Below, piece by piece: positions 1-10,483 of a DNA stretch of 64,000 nucleotides. Location: contig NW_026973572.1 of NCBI RefSeq assembly GCF_963855985.1, positions 265,172-329,171 on the forward strand. The letters are read 5' to 3'. The stretch is from Ostrinia nubilalis (lineage: Eukaryota; Arthropoda; Insecta; Lepidoptera; Crambidae). Below the pieces are notes generated by a model. The model was not told the origin of the DNA and did not search any database. It saw nothing but the letters and a program-made list of their open reading frames with translations. The translations under genes and the position numbers were made by a program. How positions within the stretch are numbered: position 1 is the stretch's first letter; each line of letters opens with the position of its first letter.

Positions 1-1
1 T

Positions 2-1714
2 AATCTACAAAAGGATCTACAGCATCTCATCTTGGTATGGCGTCAACACAAATACGTTATAACCGCTGATATCGAGAAGATGTTCCGCCAAATAAATATT
101 CGTGAACCCGATCAACATTTACAACGCATTATATGGAGGAGCACACCGCTGGAACCACTAAAGGAGTATCAGCTTACAACTGTTACCTACGGGACAAAGG
201 CAGCTCCTTACCTGGCAATGCGCACTCTAAAACAGCTGGCCTTGGACGACGCGCATAAGTTCCCCTTGGCTGCTGCTGCACTGATGTCGTCATTCTACAT
301 GGATGACCTACTTGAAGGCTGCGACGAAATATCTCAAGCTAAACAACTGCAACAAGAGATTATCGACATACTCAAGGGAGCTGGAATGAATATTCGCAAG
401 TGGTCCAGTAATACTCACGAACTCATTGAAGATTTGGCAGCAGAACAACTAGATGCGCCACTCGACTTCAAGAGCTCTGAGAACAGAAAAACCTTGGGCC
501 TACGTTGGAACCCTACTTCGGACACCTTCTCATTCAAAAACATATTTCAACAAGAAACAAGTGACAACACAATAACAAAGAGACAGTTGTTATCAGAGAT
601 CTCTAAGATCTTCGACCCGTTGGGATGGCTATCTCCATTAACGATACGTGCAAAGCTTTTATTTCAACGTACATGGTCTGAAGAATCAATAGAGTGGGAT
701 CAATGTCTACCTGAAGACATTAACAACAAATGGACACAACTGAAAAGTGAACTTCAACACATTGAAGATTTCAAAATCCCTAGATACCTAGGAGATAAAA
801 ACAAATATTCAGTACATGGCTTCTGCGACGCGTCAGAAAAAGCATACGCCTGCGCAGTATACGTCACTACTACAAATTCTAAGGGCGAAGTCACATCGAC
901 GCTTGTGACTGCAAAGACAAAATTGGCACCTTTGAAAAATAAGTTATCTCTGCCTAAACTGGAACTTTGCGGCGCGCTCTTACTATCACAGCTCATAAAG
1001 AAGGTAGTTGAAACATTACCACAGCAAGCTATAATACACGCATGGACCGATTCCATGGTGGTACTTGGTTGGCTCCATGGAGACATCAATAGATGGAAAT
1101 TGTTCGTTGCCAACAGAGTTCGAACAATACTTACCGTCATCCCATCATCAGCTTGGCATCACGTCCGATCTGAAGATAATGCAGCAGATTGCGCTACAAG
1201 AGGACTGACATCGCTACAATTGTCAGAACAAACCTTGTGGTGGCAGGGCCCCCATTGGTTGGTTACATTTGATCCGAACAGTATCAAAGATAACACATAC
1301 CAACCACCTGCGTTAGAAACCAAGAAATCGAATGTGAACGTGGCCTTAACTTATAAAAACGATTTAGTTGTACAATTATTACATGAGTGCAGCTCGACAC
1401 TACGCATGGCAACAACAATCGGCTGGCTATCACGTTTCACACAGTGGTTGCGCAATAAACAAATACCACGACAAAGTTACCTATGCACGACGGAAATGCA
1501 ATGCGCCCTCAATTTGATTATAAAGACTGTTCAATCTATGGAATTTGAAGACGAGATTGAACAACTTCAGAATCAGAATAAAGTCAAGAGTTGCAGTAAA
1601 TTAGCGAGCCTCAACCCTTACATCGACCCCCATGATGGATTGCTTCGAGTAGGCGGGAGATTAAACAACTCGTCACTTAGTCAATCATCAAAGCATCCGA
1701 TAATATTGTCAAGT
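2..1714 (+). CDS. BEL/Pao pol fragment: reverse transcriptase and RNase H
   Basis: The frame is open from base 2, so the true start lies upstream. RT motifs are TADIEKMFRQI near the 5' edge (about bases 68-100) and the catalytic FYMDDLLEG at about 293-320. The RT connection motif IFDPLGWLSP lies near 608-640. RNase H begins around GFCDASEKAY (about 820) and continues through WTDSMVV (about 1042) and DNAADCATRG (about 1176). The frame then runs into the start of the integrase zinc-finger region and is cut at 1714 by the LTR of the nested element. The last 4 bases, AAGT, are the target duplication. The product would copy retroelement RNA into DNA in cytoplasmic particles. It is not expressible as an intact Pol because of the insertion. 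Confidence 0.88.
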
Positions 1715-2631
1715 TGTGACGCGCCCCAGGACGCATCGACAGCCCTAGCACCGAGCGCGGAGATTTTGACAACCCTACGGCTGCGCGGCCGCACGCCGCA
1801 CGGACCGAGTTAATATAAGAGACGGCGGCGACCGCGGGCGCCTAGCATTCGCTCGGGAGCCATTGTAACAGCCAGACGTTCGCGCGCGCGTCTATCATTC
1901 CCTCGGCTGCATTGCAAAGAGTCCCTAGCGAATAGCTATCCACATTGTTCCTTACTAACCCTAACTGTTCGACTTTGGCTTGATCCGATACCTCGTCATT
2001 AATCCGCGGCTTGCCATAAAGCGTCGTGTCGAGACGTTCTATCGTTGATAGCCAACCGGTTCTCGTCCTTACCGAGTAGTGCATGAGATACTCATCCCGA
2101 ACCTGCGGTAGCAATCCTGCTGCCACCCTTCCTGAACTTCACACCCCCTCGCCCCGTAGGTCCAACGCCTTTCCCCAGTGGTCGCGCTCACTATTGAGGC
2201 TTCGGTCTCTGGCTCGAGCTAATCGGACCACATCCTACCCCCCTAGTTATAAGTATCCAGACTAACACTCGATAAACCTCGCACAGGGCGCCGCCCCTCT
2301 CGCGGATACGAAAGTTAGCTAACGGGACGCGAACCGGGCGCGTCGTTATTCCTCTTGTTGTAATTAGTAAATTGTGATATAAATTGTAAAGTACTTGTAA
2401 ACTTGCTCATTATTAAATGATAGCGATTTAGAGTCAGTGAAACTAGAATAAGTGAACTATTGTGGAACCTAGATTATAAAGTGCCATTGTGTTATTGATT
2501 GTGCGTTTCCTTGGTCAAATATCCCTGTAGGCATCCCGGATAGGTACACATCCCTCATCGCAGAAGGCGAACTGGGACTTAGTACTAAACAGCGGGGTGT
2601 CAGACTGAGCTAGCTAAGACGCCCCGTTGCA
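1715..2631 (+). repeat. 5' LTR of the nested element (917 bp)
   Basis: It starts TGTGACGCG and ends CCGTTGCA, matching 6371-7287 throughout. It contains a TATA-like TAATATAA (1811-1818) followed by a GC-rich stretch, so transcription probably begins in the next 40 bp or so. The first ~600 bp are unusually GC-rich beside the AT-rich interior. The two small ORFs in each LTR have no recognisable product and are treated as chance. Confidence 0.93.
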
Positions 2632-2632
2632 A

Positions 2633-2643
2633 TGGCGCCCAAC
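2633..2643 (+). promoter_or_regulatory. Primer binding site, tRNA-Lys-like
   Basis: TGGCGCCCAAC lies one base after the 5' LTR. It is the complement of GTTGGGCGCCA, the 3' end expected for an insect tRNA-Lys. The match stops after 11 bases, which is short but usable in this class. Confidence 0.75.
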
Positions 2644-2738
2644 TAAATAACCCACGGAACCTACAGGGATCACCAGATCGCTAGAGAAGCGAAAGACCAC
2701 AAGGAAAGCAAAACTTCGCACCAAATTGATAATCACAC

Positions 2739-4898
2739 ATGTCAGAACCGACATCTTGGATATACAAACTGAAGAAGACAGAACTTGAGAACGAGTGCAA
2801 AAGAAGAAACATAAAAACGGAAAACAGAACCGTACAAGAACTGAGACAGAACCTCACAGAAGTACTCAGAACCAGAAAACAATCCGAAACAGAAGCAAAG
2901 CAGTCCCGTCAACCAGTCCAGTCCGCCAGTAAATCCTCCGAAGAACAGTCTAACAGTGAGTCAGAAACCGATTTTGAAGACACAGAGATGCACCAAGAAC
3001 CAAACATGTCGTACACCATGGATCAGACCGAAAACATAACATCCAGATGGAACCTAAGCTTCGATACATACAACGACCCGGTGGAGTTCCTAGAGCAACT
3101 GGACGAACTCATGTCATCGGGCGAGGTCAAGCCAGATAAAGTGCTCAAAGTGCTCCCCAGATTCCTGAAAGGAAAGGCCGTACTGTGGTATAGAAATAAT
3201 AAAAACTCGTTCACTACATGGAACGAATTCATAGAACTCTTCAAATTGACATTTGTGAGCTGTGACAGTGACCTGTTAGCTAAAATAGTGAATTATAGGC
3301 AACATCACCGCCAAAAATTCACAGACTACCTCATTGAAATACAAACACTCATGCGCAGATACGCAAAAATTTCAAAAGAGGAAGAAATAAATAGAATCTA
3401 CGAAAACATGAACGCAAAATACAAGTTTTATATCAAGAAATCAGAAGCAGACTCGTTAAGCAAATTGATACAACTGGCAAACGACTACGAGAACGTCACA
3501 GCAGAACGTCAAACTAGCTTCACAGAAAGAAAACCACGAAATGATCACCACGAAACAAGCACAAGTCAAGGACACAAGGAGACGGCTTCATACATACACA
3601 ATTACAACACAAATACTTGCTGCTGGAGCTGTGGAAAACAAGGACACTCGATGAAAGATTGCAGAAGTAAGAAAATACTATTTTGTAACGGTTGTGGCAA
3701 GATCGGCAAAATGAGTAAACAGTGTTGTAAGAAAACAAGTGAGTACACACAGTCCATGACAATAAACACAAGTCCGCAACTTAAAGATAACCGTCCCTTC
3801 GTAGATGTATCGATACTAGGCGAAAAATATCAAGCACTCGTAGACACCGGCGCCACAAGATCATACATCAACGACCAAGTGTACAAGAAATTCGTGAAAA
3901 GAAACTTGAAACCGAAAACAGTAAGCATAACAGCTAGCATGACAGATGGGCACACAACTCGAATTAAAGAAGCACTAGACTTGGAAATAAATATAAAAGG
4001 AAAAACAATTAACCACCAAGTGTTATATCATCCACAAATCACGAGTATACTGATCGGCATGGACGTATTAAATAGAATAGGAGCCAAAATAGAATGGCCC
4101 AAAGATAGTAACAAGCAAGGGGAACAAGTGGGAACAACGTCAAGAAAAAGTACAGAAGCCAACATCGTACCTACGTACGAAATGGCCGAAACACCGACAA
4201 GTATGAAAAAACACAAGATCAAACTCGCACACGAAAAATCAATCAAGAAAAAAGACGATGCACGGAACCCTAAAAGTCAAGAAGTAATAAATAAACACGT
4301 AACACGCTTAAAACAAGAAACAAAAGAAGACTGGATCCAAAAGAAAATTCAAGAAATACAAAAAACCGGAAACAAGGACTATAAAATGTCAAACAGCAAA
4401 TTATACAGGAAAATAATAAATCACGCATACGGCCCAAGAACAGAAACATCATCAGACTGGAAATTATGCATAAACAACAATGAAAAAAACCAGATCCTGA
4501 AAGAAAACCACAATACACCTACCGCAGGCCATCTAGGAACAGCAAAAACACTGAACAAAATATCACAGAGATATTATTGGCCCGGTATGTACAGAGATGT
4601 GTCAACGTACGTCAAGAACTGCATAACCTGCCAAGTTAACAACGCACGCAAACCCTGGAGCGCAGTGTCTACAGACCCGAGTAGACCACTAGCTAGATCA
4701 CCAAACCGGTCCACAGACTGGACCGAAATCCTCGAGGTCGACACCGTCGACCACCCACAAGACCTGGACTGGCGCGAGTCCGGCCCTGGAGAGGAGCCGA
4801 CCCGAGCCGAGGACCAGACCAGGAGGCGGCCGGGGAAAAAGAAGAGGCGCGGCCAAATCCAGAACCAGCTAAACAAGGCCAGTAACATTTACTCGTAG
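2739..4898 (+). CDS. Gag-protease-integrase zinc finger fusion (719 aa), lacking RT/RNase H/IN core
   Basis: The ATG lies about 100 bp after the primer site. In order: a SAP-like helical N-terminus with many charged residues (1-50); a Gag capsid-like region (about 105-250); a CCHC knuckle CWSCGKQGHSMKDC (295-308); and a second knuckle-like CNGCGKIGKMSKQC (316-329) in which the expected His is Lys. An aspartic protease follows, with LVDTGATRSYI (368-378) and the flap-side ILIGMDVL (about 436). Then comes a charged linker, and finally an integrase HHCC zinc finger with GHLGTAKTL, YYWPGM and CITCQ (about 585-630). The ORF ends in a Lys/Arg-rich tail. RT, RNase H and the DDE core are absent and the deletion keeps the frame. 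The protein could form particles and bind nucleic acid but not copy or integrate DNA alone. Confidence 0.85.
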   Translation: MSEPTSWIYKLKKTELENECKRRNIKTENRTVQELRQNLTEVLRTRKQSETEAKQSRQPVQSASKSSEEQSNSESETDFEDTEMHQEPNMSYTMDQTENITSRWNLSFDTYNDPVEFLEQLDELMSSGEVKPDKVLKVLPRFLKGKAVLWYRNNKNSFTTWNEFIELFKLTFVSCDSDLLAKIVNYRQHHRQKFTDYLIEIQTLMRRYAKISKEEEINRIYENMNAKYKFYIKKSEADSLSKLIQLANDYENVTAERQTSFTERKPRNDHHETSTSQGHKETASYIHNYNTNTCCWSCGKQGHSMKDCRSKKILFCNGCGKIGKMSKQCCKKTSEYTQSMTINTSPQLKDNRPFVDVSILGEKYQALVDTGATRSYINDQVYKKFVKRNLKPKTVSITASMTDGHTTRIKEALDLEINIKGKTINHQVLYHPQITSILIGMDVLNRIGAKIEWPKDSNKQGEQVGTTSRKSTEANIVPTYEMAETPTSMKKHKIKLAHEKSIKKKDDARNPKSQEVINKHVTRLKQETKEDWIQKKIQEIQKTGNKDYKMSNSKLYRKIINHAYGPRTETSSDWKLCINNNEKNQILKENHNTPTAGHLGTAKTLNKISQRYYWPGMYRDVSTYVKNCITCQVNNARKPWSAVSTDPSRPLARSPNRSTDWTEILEVDTVDHPQDLDWRESGPGEEPTRAEDQTRRRPGKKKRRGQIQNQLNKASNIYS

Positions 4899-6360
4899 CT
4901 TAACTTTATACCTAAGTTAGGTTTCTAATAGATAGATTCTATACAAAACACATAGTAATTGTCTAGTCAGTTCTCGTTAAAGTAAATTCATCAATATTAA
5001 AAACAAGTCAATAATGTAAAAGTATTAATTAACATTACAAAGCAACCCTGTATAACCTAGATCATTCAGTTCTTGAATTTAATCTCGTTAAATACCACAT
5101 AATAACCTATAAGTATTAATTATCATTAGAAAGTAACCCTGTATAATTTAAATCGTTCAATTGTTCTATTTAATCTCGTTAAATAACTATTGACGCAAAT
5201 CGCATTGTTATTTACTCGTAACTCGCAACCTAAACTCACATAAATAACAAACCGGTTTGTTACGCGTCAATAGTACTACCAGTATCTCGATAACTTTTAA
5301 ATAGTAAACAAACATTCTAAGAACGATTCACCGAGCGAGCTCATTTGCATATTATCAGTGAGACGCATTTTTTCTATTCGCCACGGCCGGCACTCGCTCG
5401 CTAGATGATTCATAACTAGATTTTACCTGCCTAATGTTTGCGCGCCGCGCCAAGCTGCATTCCATTTACATTAGGAAATATTGTTTATTGTAACCAAAAC
5501 TTAACCCCTTAACTGCCATTGTCTTGTATAACTTTTAATAATTATTATAGAAATTATTAACATTAATCAGATACCTATTCTGAGCATACTAATTTAAATA
5601 ATTTAAACTAGAAATAATAATAACAAGCACCATGCATACTATTATTGTATCAAAGAAATATTTCAAGTAATATTTTAATACTCGTAACACAGAATAATAT
5701 AATTGAATACTGGTAATAACAAAGTAAACAACAGACTCGTTTAATTAGTTCATTGGTTAATTGTAAACAAAAGGTCAAAGGTATCTTAATAACATTGTTT
5801 CAAAACTAAGTTAACTAAAATTAGCGTTTAATTAGTTCATTGCAAACAAAAAAAAAATTACAGGTACCTTAATAACATTGTTTCAAAACTAAGTTAACTA
5901 AAATTAGCGTTTAATTAGTTCATTGTAAGCAAAATAAAATTAAAGGTATCTTAATAACATTGTTTCAAAACTAAGTTAGCTAAAATTAGAGTTTAATTAG
6001 TTCATTGTAAGCAAAATAAAATTAAAGGTATCTTAATAACATTGTTTCAAAACTAAGTTAGCTAAAATTAGAGTTTAATTAGTTCATTGTAAGCAAAAAA
6101 AATTAAGGGTATCTTATTAACATTGTTTCAAGACCAAGTTAGCTAATATAAGTAAAAAATTAATGTCCCGTCATGTTTTAAATAAGGAGTTATTATTGGG
6201 CTAACGATTAATTACAAGTTCAGTCATGTTTTATATTTTAATTTTTACTCGTTATGAAGCTACCCAAGAATAACTTATTATTAACATGAATAATTTTAGT
6301 TGTTCTTGAAAAACCTTTATGTACCAGACTTGTGATTTTTCCAGGTAAAAATCTCCAAAA
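4899..6360 (+). other. Long AT-rich non-coding 3' interior of the nested element
   Basis: About 1.46 kb with no credible ORF. It contains an imperfect ~90-bp direct duplication (about 5018-5093 and 5108-5184, sharing AACCCTGTATAA and TTTAATCTCGTTAAATA) and the 82-bp tandem array listed separately. A 3' non-coding stretch of this size is unusual for a Ty3/gypsy element and may replace the lost pol sequence. Confidence 0.7.
5739..6150 (+). repeat. Tandem repeat, about five units of 82-87 bp
   Basis: Units begin with GTTTAATTAGTTCATTG at 5739, 5826, 5909, 5991 and 6073. Units 3 and 4 are 82 bp each and almost identical; the first is longer and the last is more diverged. Each contains a CTTAATAACATTGTTTCAAA block. 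Confidence 0.88.
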
Positions 6361-6370
6361 CAAGGGAGGA
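6359..6370 (+). promoter_or_regulatory. Polypurine tract of the nested element
   Basis: AACAAGGGAGGA sits immediately before the 3' LTR, where the plus-strand primer for reverse transcription is expected. Confidence 0.72.
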
Positions 6371-7287
6371 TGTGACGCGCCCCAGGACGCATCGACAGCC
6401 CTAGCACCGAGCGCGGAGATTTTGACAACCCTACGGCTGCGCGGCCGCACGCCGCACGGACCGAGTTAATATAAGAGACGGCGGCGACCGCGGGCGCCTA
6501 GCATTCGCTCGGGAGCCATTGTAACAGCCAGACGTTCGCGCGCGCGTCTATCATTCCCTCGGCTGCATTGCAAAGAGTCCCTAGCGAATAGCTATCCACA
6601 TTGTTCCTTACTAACCCTAACTGTTCGACTTTGGCTTGATCCGATACCTCGTCATTAATCCGCGGCTTGCCATAAAGCGTCGTGTCGAGACGTTCTATCG
6701 TTGATAGCCAACCGGTTCTCGTCCTTACCGAGTAGTGCATGAGATACTCATCCCGAACCTGCGGTAGCAATCCTGCTGCCACCCTTCCTGAACTTCACAC
6801 CCCCTCGCCCCGTAGGTCCAACGCCTTTCCCCAGTGGTCGCGCTCACTATTGAGGCTTCGGTCTCTGGCTCGAGCTAATCGGACCACATCCTACCCCCCT
6901 AGTTATAAGTATCCAGACTAACACTCGATAAACCTCGCACAGGGCGCCGCCCCTCTCGCGGATACGAAAGTTAGCTAACGGGACGCGAACCGGGCGCGTC
7001 GTTATTCCTCTTGTTGTAATTAGTAAATTGTGATATAAATTGTAAAGTACTTGTAAACTTGCTCATTATTAAATGATAGCGATTTAGAGTCAGTGAAACT
7101 AGAATAAGTGAACTATTGTGGAACCTAGATTATAAAGTGCCATTGTGTTATTGATTGTGCGTTTCCTTGGTCAAATATCCCTGTAGGCATCCCGGATAGG
7201 TACACATCCCTCATCGCAGAAGGCGAACTGGGACTTAGTACTAAACAGCGGGGTGTCAGACTGAGCTAGCTAAGACGCCCCGTTGCA
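6371..7287 (+). repeat. 3' LTR of the nested element (917 bp)
   Basis: Same length and, by line-by-line reading, same sequence as 1715-2631 (constant offset of 4656). It is followed by the second copy of the AAGT target duplication, after which BEL coding sequence resumes in frame. Confidence 0.93.
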
Positions 7288-7291
7288 AAGT

Positions 7292-10200
7292 CACAGCAAA
7301 TTTACCGAGCTTATTATACAACAGGCTCACACTGTCACGCTACACGGCGGACCAAGCTTAACACTATCTTACATACGAGACAAATATTGGATACTTAGTG
7401 GGCTTCGGACTGTAAAGAGAGAGCTACGCAAATGTGTTAAATGTCGGCGATTCAAGGAAGAGAAAAAGACGCAGATGATGGCGGACCTACCACAGCCACG
7501 TGTCACACCCTCGCGCCCTTTCACACATACTGGAGTTGACTTCACCGGTCACTTTGACATCAGAGCCAACAAGGGGCGTGGTGTGCGAACACATAAAGGA
7601 TACGTGGCGGTCTTCGTCTGCTTAGCAACAAAGGCCGTTCATTTGGAATTGGTGTCTGATCTTTCCACACCTGGGTTTCTGGCTGCATTTCGACGTTTTT
7701 GCGCTAGAAGATCAGTACCTAAACACATGTACAGTGATCAAGGAAGAAACTTTATTGGAGCGAATAAAGTATTGAAAAAGGAATACAAGGAGATACTGCA
7801 AACAATCGACATACAACTACTAAACAAGGCTACTGATTACGAAATTCAGTGGCACTTCAACGCGCCAGCTTATCCCTCAGCTGGTGGCCTTTGGGAGGCC
7901 GCTGTTAAAAGTTTGAAACACCATCTACGACGAGTGATGGGAGAACAAAGGCTCACATACGAGGAGTTCATCACACTTCTTCATCAGATTGAGGCCTGTC
8001 TCAACTCGCGGCCCCTACTGGCTGTGAGTGAGAGCCAACACGATGAGTATCTTTCACCGGGACACTTCCTAGTTGGTGGACCGCTAATAACACGTCCACA
8101 AACGGATCCCGAACAAGTGAACTTGACCACAAGATGGCAGATGGTCCAGGCAATGAATAAACAATTCTGGAAGAAATGGTCATCTGATTACCTACAACAA
8201 CTTCAAGTTCGTTCTAAGTGGAGAACACCCTCAAAAAACATTGAAGTGGATGAAATCGTTCTAATCAAGGACGAAAACCTGCCTCCTGGCAAGTGGGCAA
8301 TGGGCAGAGTAATCGAGGTACATCCGGGCAAGGACGGATACGTCCGTGTGGTATCCGTAAAAACTAAAAATGGGATTATGAAGAGACCTATTTTAAAATT
8401 AACAACCTTACCCGTGAAAGATGAATGTACACAAAAACCAACAAATGACGCTCAAACACCGACATGTGATGACGTCACAACCGCCGACGCGCACTCAAAC
8501 CAACGACAAAGGCGTGCGACGAGAAAACCTACAGCTTCATTTATTGCGATGGCGATGATGCTGTTCATGTCCTTCTTCATACCTGCACAGTGCTCATACA
8601 ACATATCAACATTTGACGACCACCAAAATATTTATTTCGATAAGATGTATGAGATGAATCTTATTCGAGATGAATGGAAGTTAATCGTGTACTATAACAT
8701 GAGTACCTACTGGTCAGCATTACATCACGTGGAGAGTTACGTCAATCACTTAGAAGAGTACCTACACACTGCCATGCTGCCAACTCAATACAAAAGCATC
8801 ATATATCAATTAGAACACGAGTTAACGGAAATCGAACACTATAACCGCATACTCAAGGGTCAAGCTAACAGAAGACAAAAAAGAGGCTTGGTTGACGGTA
8901 TAGGCTATATAGCTAACTCCTTATTTGGAGTACTGGATGAGCGCTTTGCGCAACAATATGAAAAAGACATAGAAAAAATCTCGCAAAACGAAAAGCACTT
9001 ACAACTATTACTGAAAAATCAGACAAGTGTCATCGAATCCCAATACAATATTCTGCAGAGAAACGAAGCCATCATGAACAAGCAGTTTAGAATGGTACAG
9101 AAATACCTACAGAATGTAACGATGATAACAAATCGATGGCAAGCAGAAACTAACAACGAGCTACATGTCTTATCATCTTCTATGTCAGCGATGATCATCA
9201 TGAATAATCTTCGGAAAATGCAAGAGAATGTGATAAATACTGTCACTGACCTCGCACAAGGTCATATGGACGCACATTTACTGCCACCGGAACAATTAGA
9301 AGAACAACTGAATATTATCTACAGCCACATACCTAACGATCTGACTTTACCTGCCAACAAACATGACTTTAAGGAGATTTACAAGCTAATGAAAATTAGT
9401 GGTGATATGGGCTCTTCGTACTTGATAATCGAAGTCAAGATACCTCTGGTAAACAAGGAAGGCTTTGAGCTGGACAAAGTAATAAGTCTTCCTCAGCACT
9501 CCTATATTGTAGAATTTCAAACACCATACATCGCATTCAATCTGCAAAGAGATCTACTTCTCACTCTAACAGAAACAGATGTTCAAAGCTGTATCCACGC
9601 ACAGACAAACAAATTACTGTGCTCTATAGATAAGCCAATATATGAATTAAAAATAACTCAGTCGATTTGTAACTTGAGTATTCATAACAAAACACTCTGC
9701 ACTGCAAAGGAGGCGCCGTGTCACGAGCGATGGATCAAGTTACATAGCGATAACAGGTGGCTATACTCATGTTGTGGGAAATGCTCGGTACGCATATTTT
9801 GCACCGACAGTGGAATGACAATGAAGTCACTAACCGGGAACGGCCTTCTAGAAATCGGTCAAGGTTGTACCGTAGAAACTGACACATTCTCCATACTTGG
9901 ACACAACAACTACTTGAGCCACGTTCAAGTCCAGAGGGACCTACCACTATTGTCAGAAACTTCGATCCTGAATTCCATATTGAATTCTTCAGGCATCGAG
10001 TTTACACCTGATTATCATGATGACGAGTGGCGTAGTATGGAGACTCAAATCCGAACCCTCAAAGAACAGGAGAATGCGCCACTCAGCATACACGACGTGC
10101 ATCAGTACTCAGTTCTTTATACGATACTGGGCCTCATTATTGTCGCGGGGTGCATCTTCATGGTCATGCGATGGCGAAGAATCAAGGGAGCCCTCAACAA

Positions 10201-10336
10201 GGAGACTTCGAGCACTCAAGCGAATTCAATTCCGATGACAGCAGTCGCCAGCGTCGATCAGGCAGCGGCCACACCACCGAGGACCCGACCACGATCTGTG
10301 CGACTGGACATCCCTTCTATTAACGTAGTTCAGTGA
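7292..10336 (+). CDS. BEL/Pao integrase fused in frame to an envelope-like glycoprotein
   Basis: This is the downstream half of the interrupted BEL pol. Residues are counted from 7283, where the open frame begins inside the LTR. The integrase zinc finger uses H16, H21, C51 and C54. The catalytic D-D-E triad is D86 (GVDFTG), D152 (YSDQGRNF) and E205 (GGLWEAAVK). After about residue 415 a hydrophobic stretch resembling a signal peptide (about 420-437) starts an envelope-like domain. It has potential N-glycosylation sites, a furin-like site RRQKR (530-534) followed by a glycine-rich hydrophobic segment like a fusion peptide, a long heptad-like helical region, Cys-rich patches (about 790-880), one transmembrane segment (about 942-961) and a 56-residue tail. 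No stop separates integrase from Env, so Env would need polyprotein cleavage or splicing. The layout fits the fusion-protein type Env of insect errantivirus-like elements. Confidence 0.85.
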   Translation, partial: HSKFTELIIQQAHTVTLHGGPSLTLSYIRDKYWILSGLRTVKRELRKCVKCRRFKEEKKTQMMADLPQPRVTPSRPFTHTGVDFTGHFDIRANKGRGVRTHKGYVAVFVCLATKAVHLELVSDLSTPGFLAAFRRFCARRSVPKHMYSDQGRNFIGANKVLKKEYKEILQTIDIQLLNKATDYEIQWHFNAPAYPSAGGLWEAAVKSLKHHLRRVMGEQRLTYEEFITLLHQIEACLNSRPLLAVSESQHDEYLSPGHFLVGGPLITRPQTDPEQVNLTTRWQMVQAMNKQFWKKWSSDYLQQLQVRSKWRTPSKNIEVDEIVLIKDENLPPGKWAMGRVIEVHPGKDGYVRVVSVKTKNGIMKRPILKLTTLPVKDECTQKPTNDAQTPTCDDVTTADAHSNQRQRRATRKPTASFIAMAMMLFMSFFIPAQCSYNISTFDDHQNIYFDKMYEMNLIRDEWKLIVYYNMSTYWSALHHVESYVNHLEEYLHTAMLPTQYKSIIYQLEHELTEIEHYNRILKGQANRRQKRGLVDGIGYIANSLFGVLDERFAQQYEKDIEKISQNEKHLQLLLKNQTSVIESQYNILQRNEAIMNKQFRMVQKYLQNVTMITNRWQAETNNELHVLSSSMSAMIIMNNLRKMQENVINTVTDLAQGHMDAHLLPPEQLEEQLNIIYSHIPNDLTLPANKHDFKEIYKLMKISGDMGSSYLIIEVKIPLVNKEGFELDKVISLPQHSYIVEFQTPYIAFNLQRDLLLTLTETDVQSCIHAQTNKLLCSIDKPIYELKITQSICNLSIHNKTLCTAKEAPCHERWIKLHSDNRWLYSCCGKCSVRIFCTDSGMTMKSLTGNGLLEIGQGCTVETDTFSILGHNNYLSHVQVQRDLPLLSETSILNSILNSSGIEFTPDYHDDEWRSMETQIRTLKEQENAPLSIHDVHQYSVLYTILGLIIVAGCIFMVMRWRRIKGALNKETSSTQANSIPMTAVASVDQAAATPPRTRPRSVRLDIPSINVVQ

Positions 10337-10470
10337 TGAAATATTTAAGTTATTCAAACTTGTTATTTGTATTTGAAATTGTTTACATTTTTATTGTTAG
10401 TTATCATTATTGAACTCTTAATTTGTTACTTTATTTTACATTTATATAATATTTGACTTTGTCCTTCTTT

Positions 10471-10483
10471 TAGAGTGGCAGGA
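10471..10483 (+). promoter_or_regulatory. Possible polypurine tract of the BEL element
   Basis: TAGAGTGGCAGGA precedes a TG start at 10484, where the 3' LTR of the BEL element is expected. It is only weakly purine-rich. Confidence 0.4.

Larger units (their letters stand above)
1715..7287 (+). mobile_element. Young non-autonomous Ty3/gypsy-type LTR element nested in BEL pol
   Basis: The element is bounded by two 917-bp direct LTRs and flanked by a 4-bp target duplication, AAGT (1711-1714 and 7288-7291). The interior is 3739 bp with a primer binding site, one long ORF, a long AT-rich non-coding stretch with tandem repeats, and a polypurine tract. The LTRs looked identical when compared line by line, and shadow ORFs in both translate to identical peptides, so insertion was recent. 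It lacks RT, RNase H and the integrase core, so mobility would need enzymes from a relative. Confidence 0.92.

Noticed and set aside
1842..2265. Protein genes inside the LTR (94 and 60 codons, repeated at 6498-6921)
   Set aside because: They lie within non-coding LTR sequence, have no domains, and are identical in both copies simply because the LTRs are.
5739..6150. A CRISPR array
   Set aside because: The repeats are contiguous 82-bp tandem units without distinct spacers, inside a eukaryotic retroelement.
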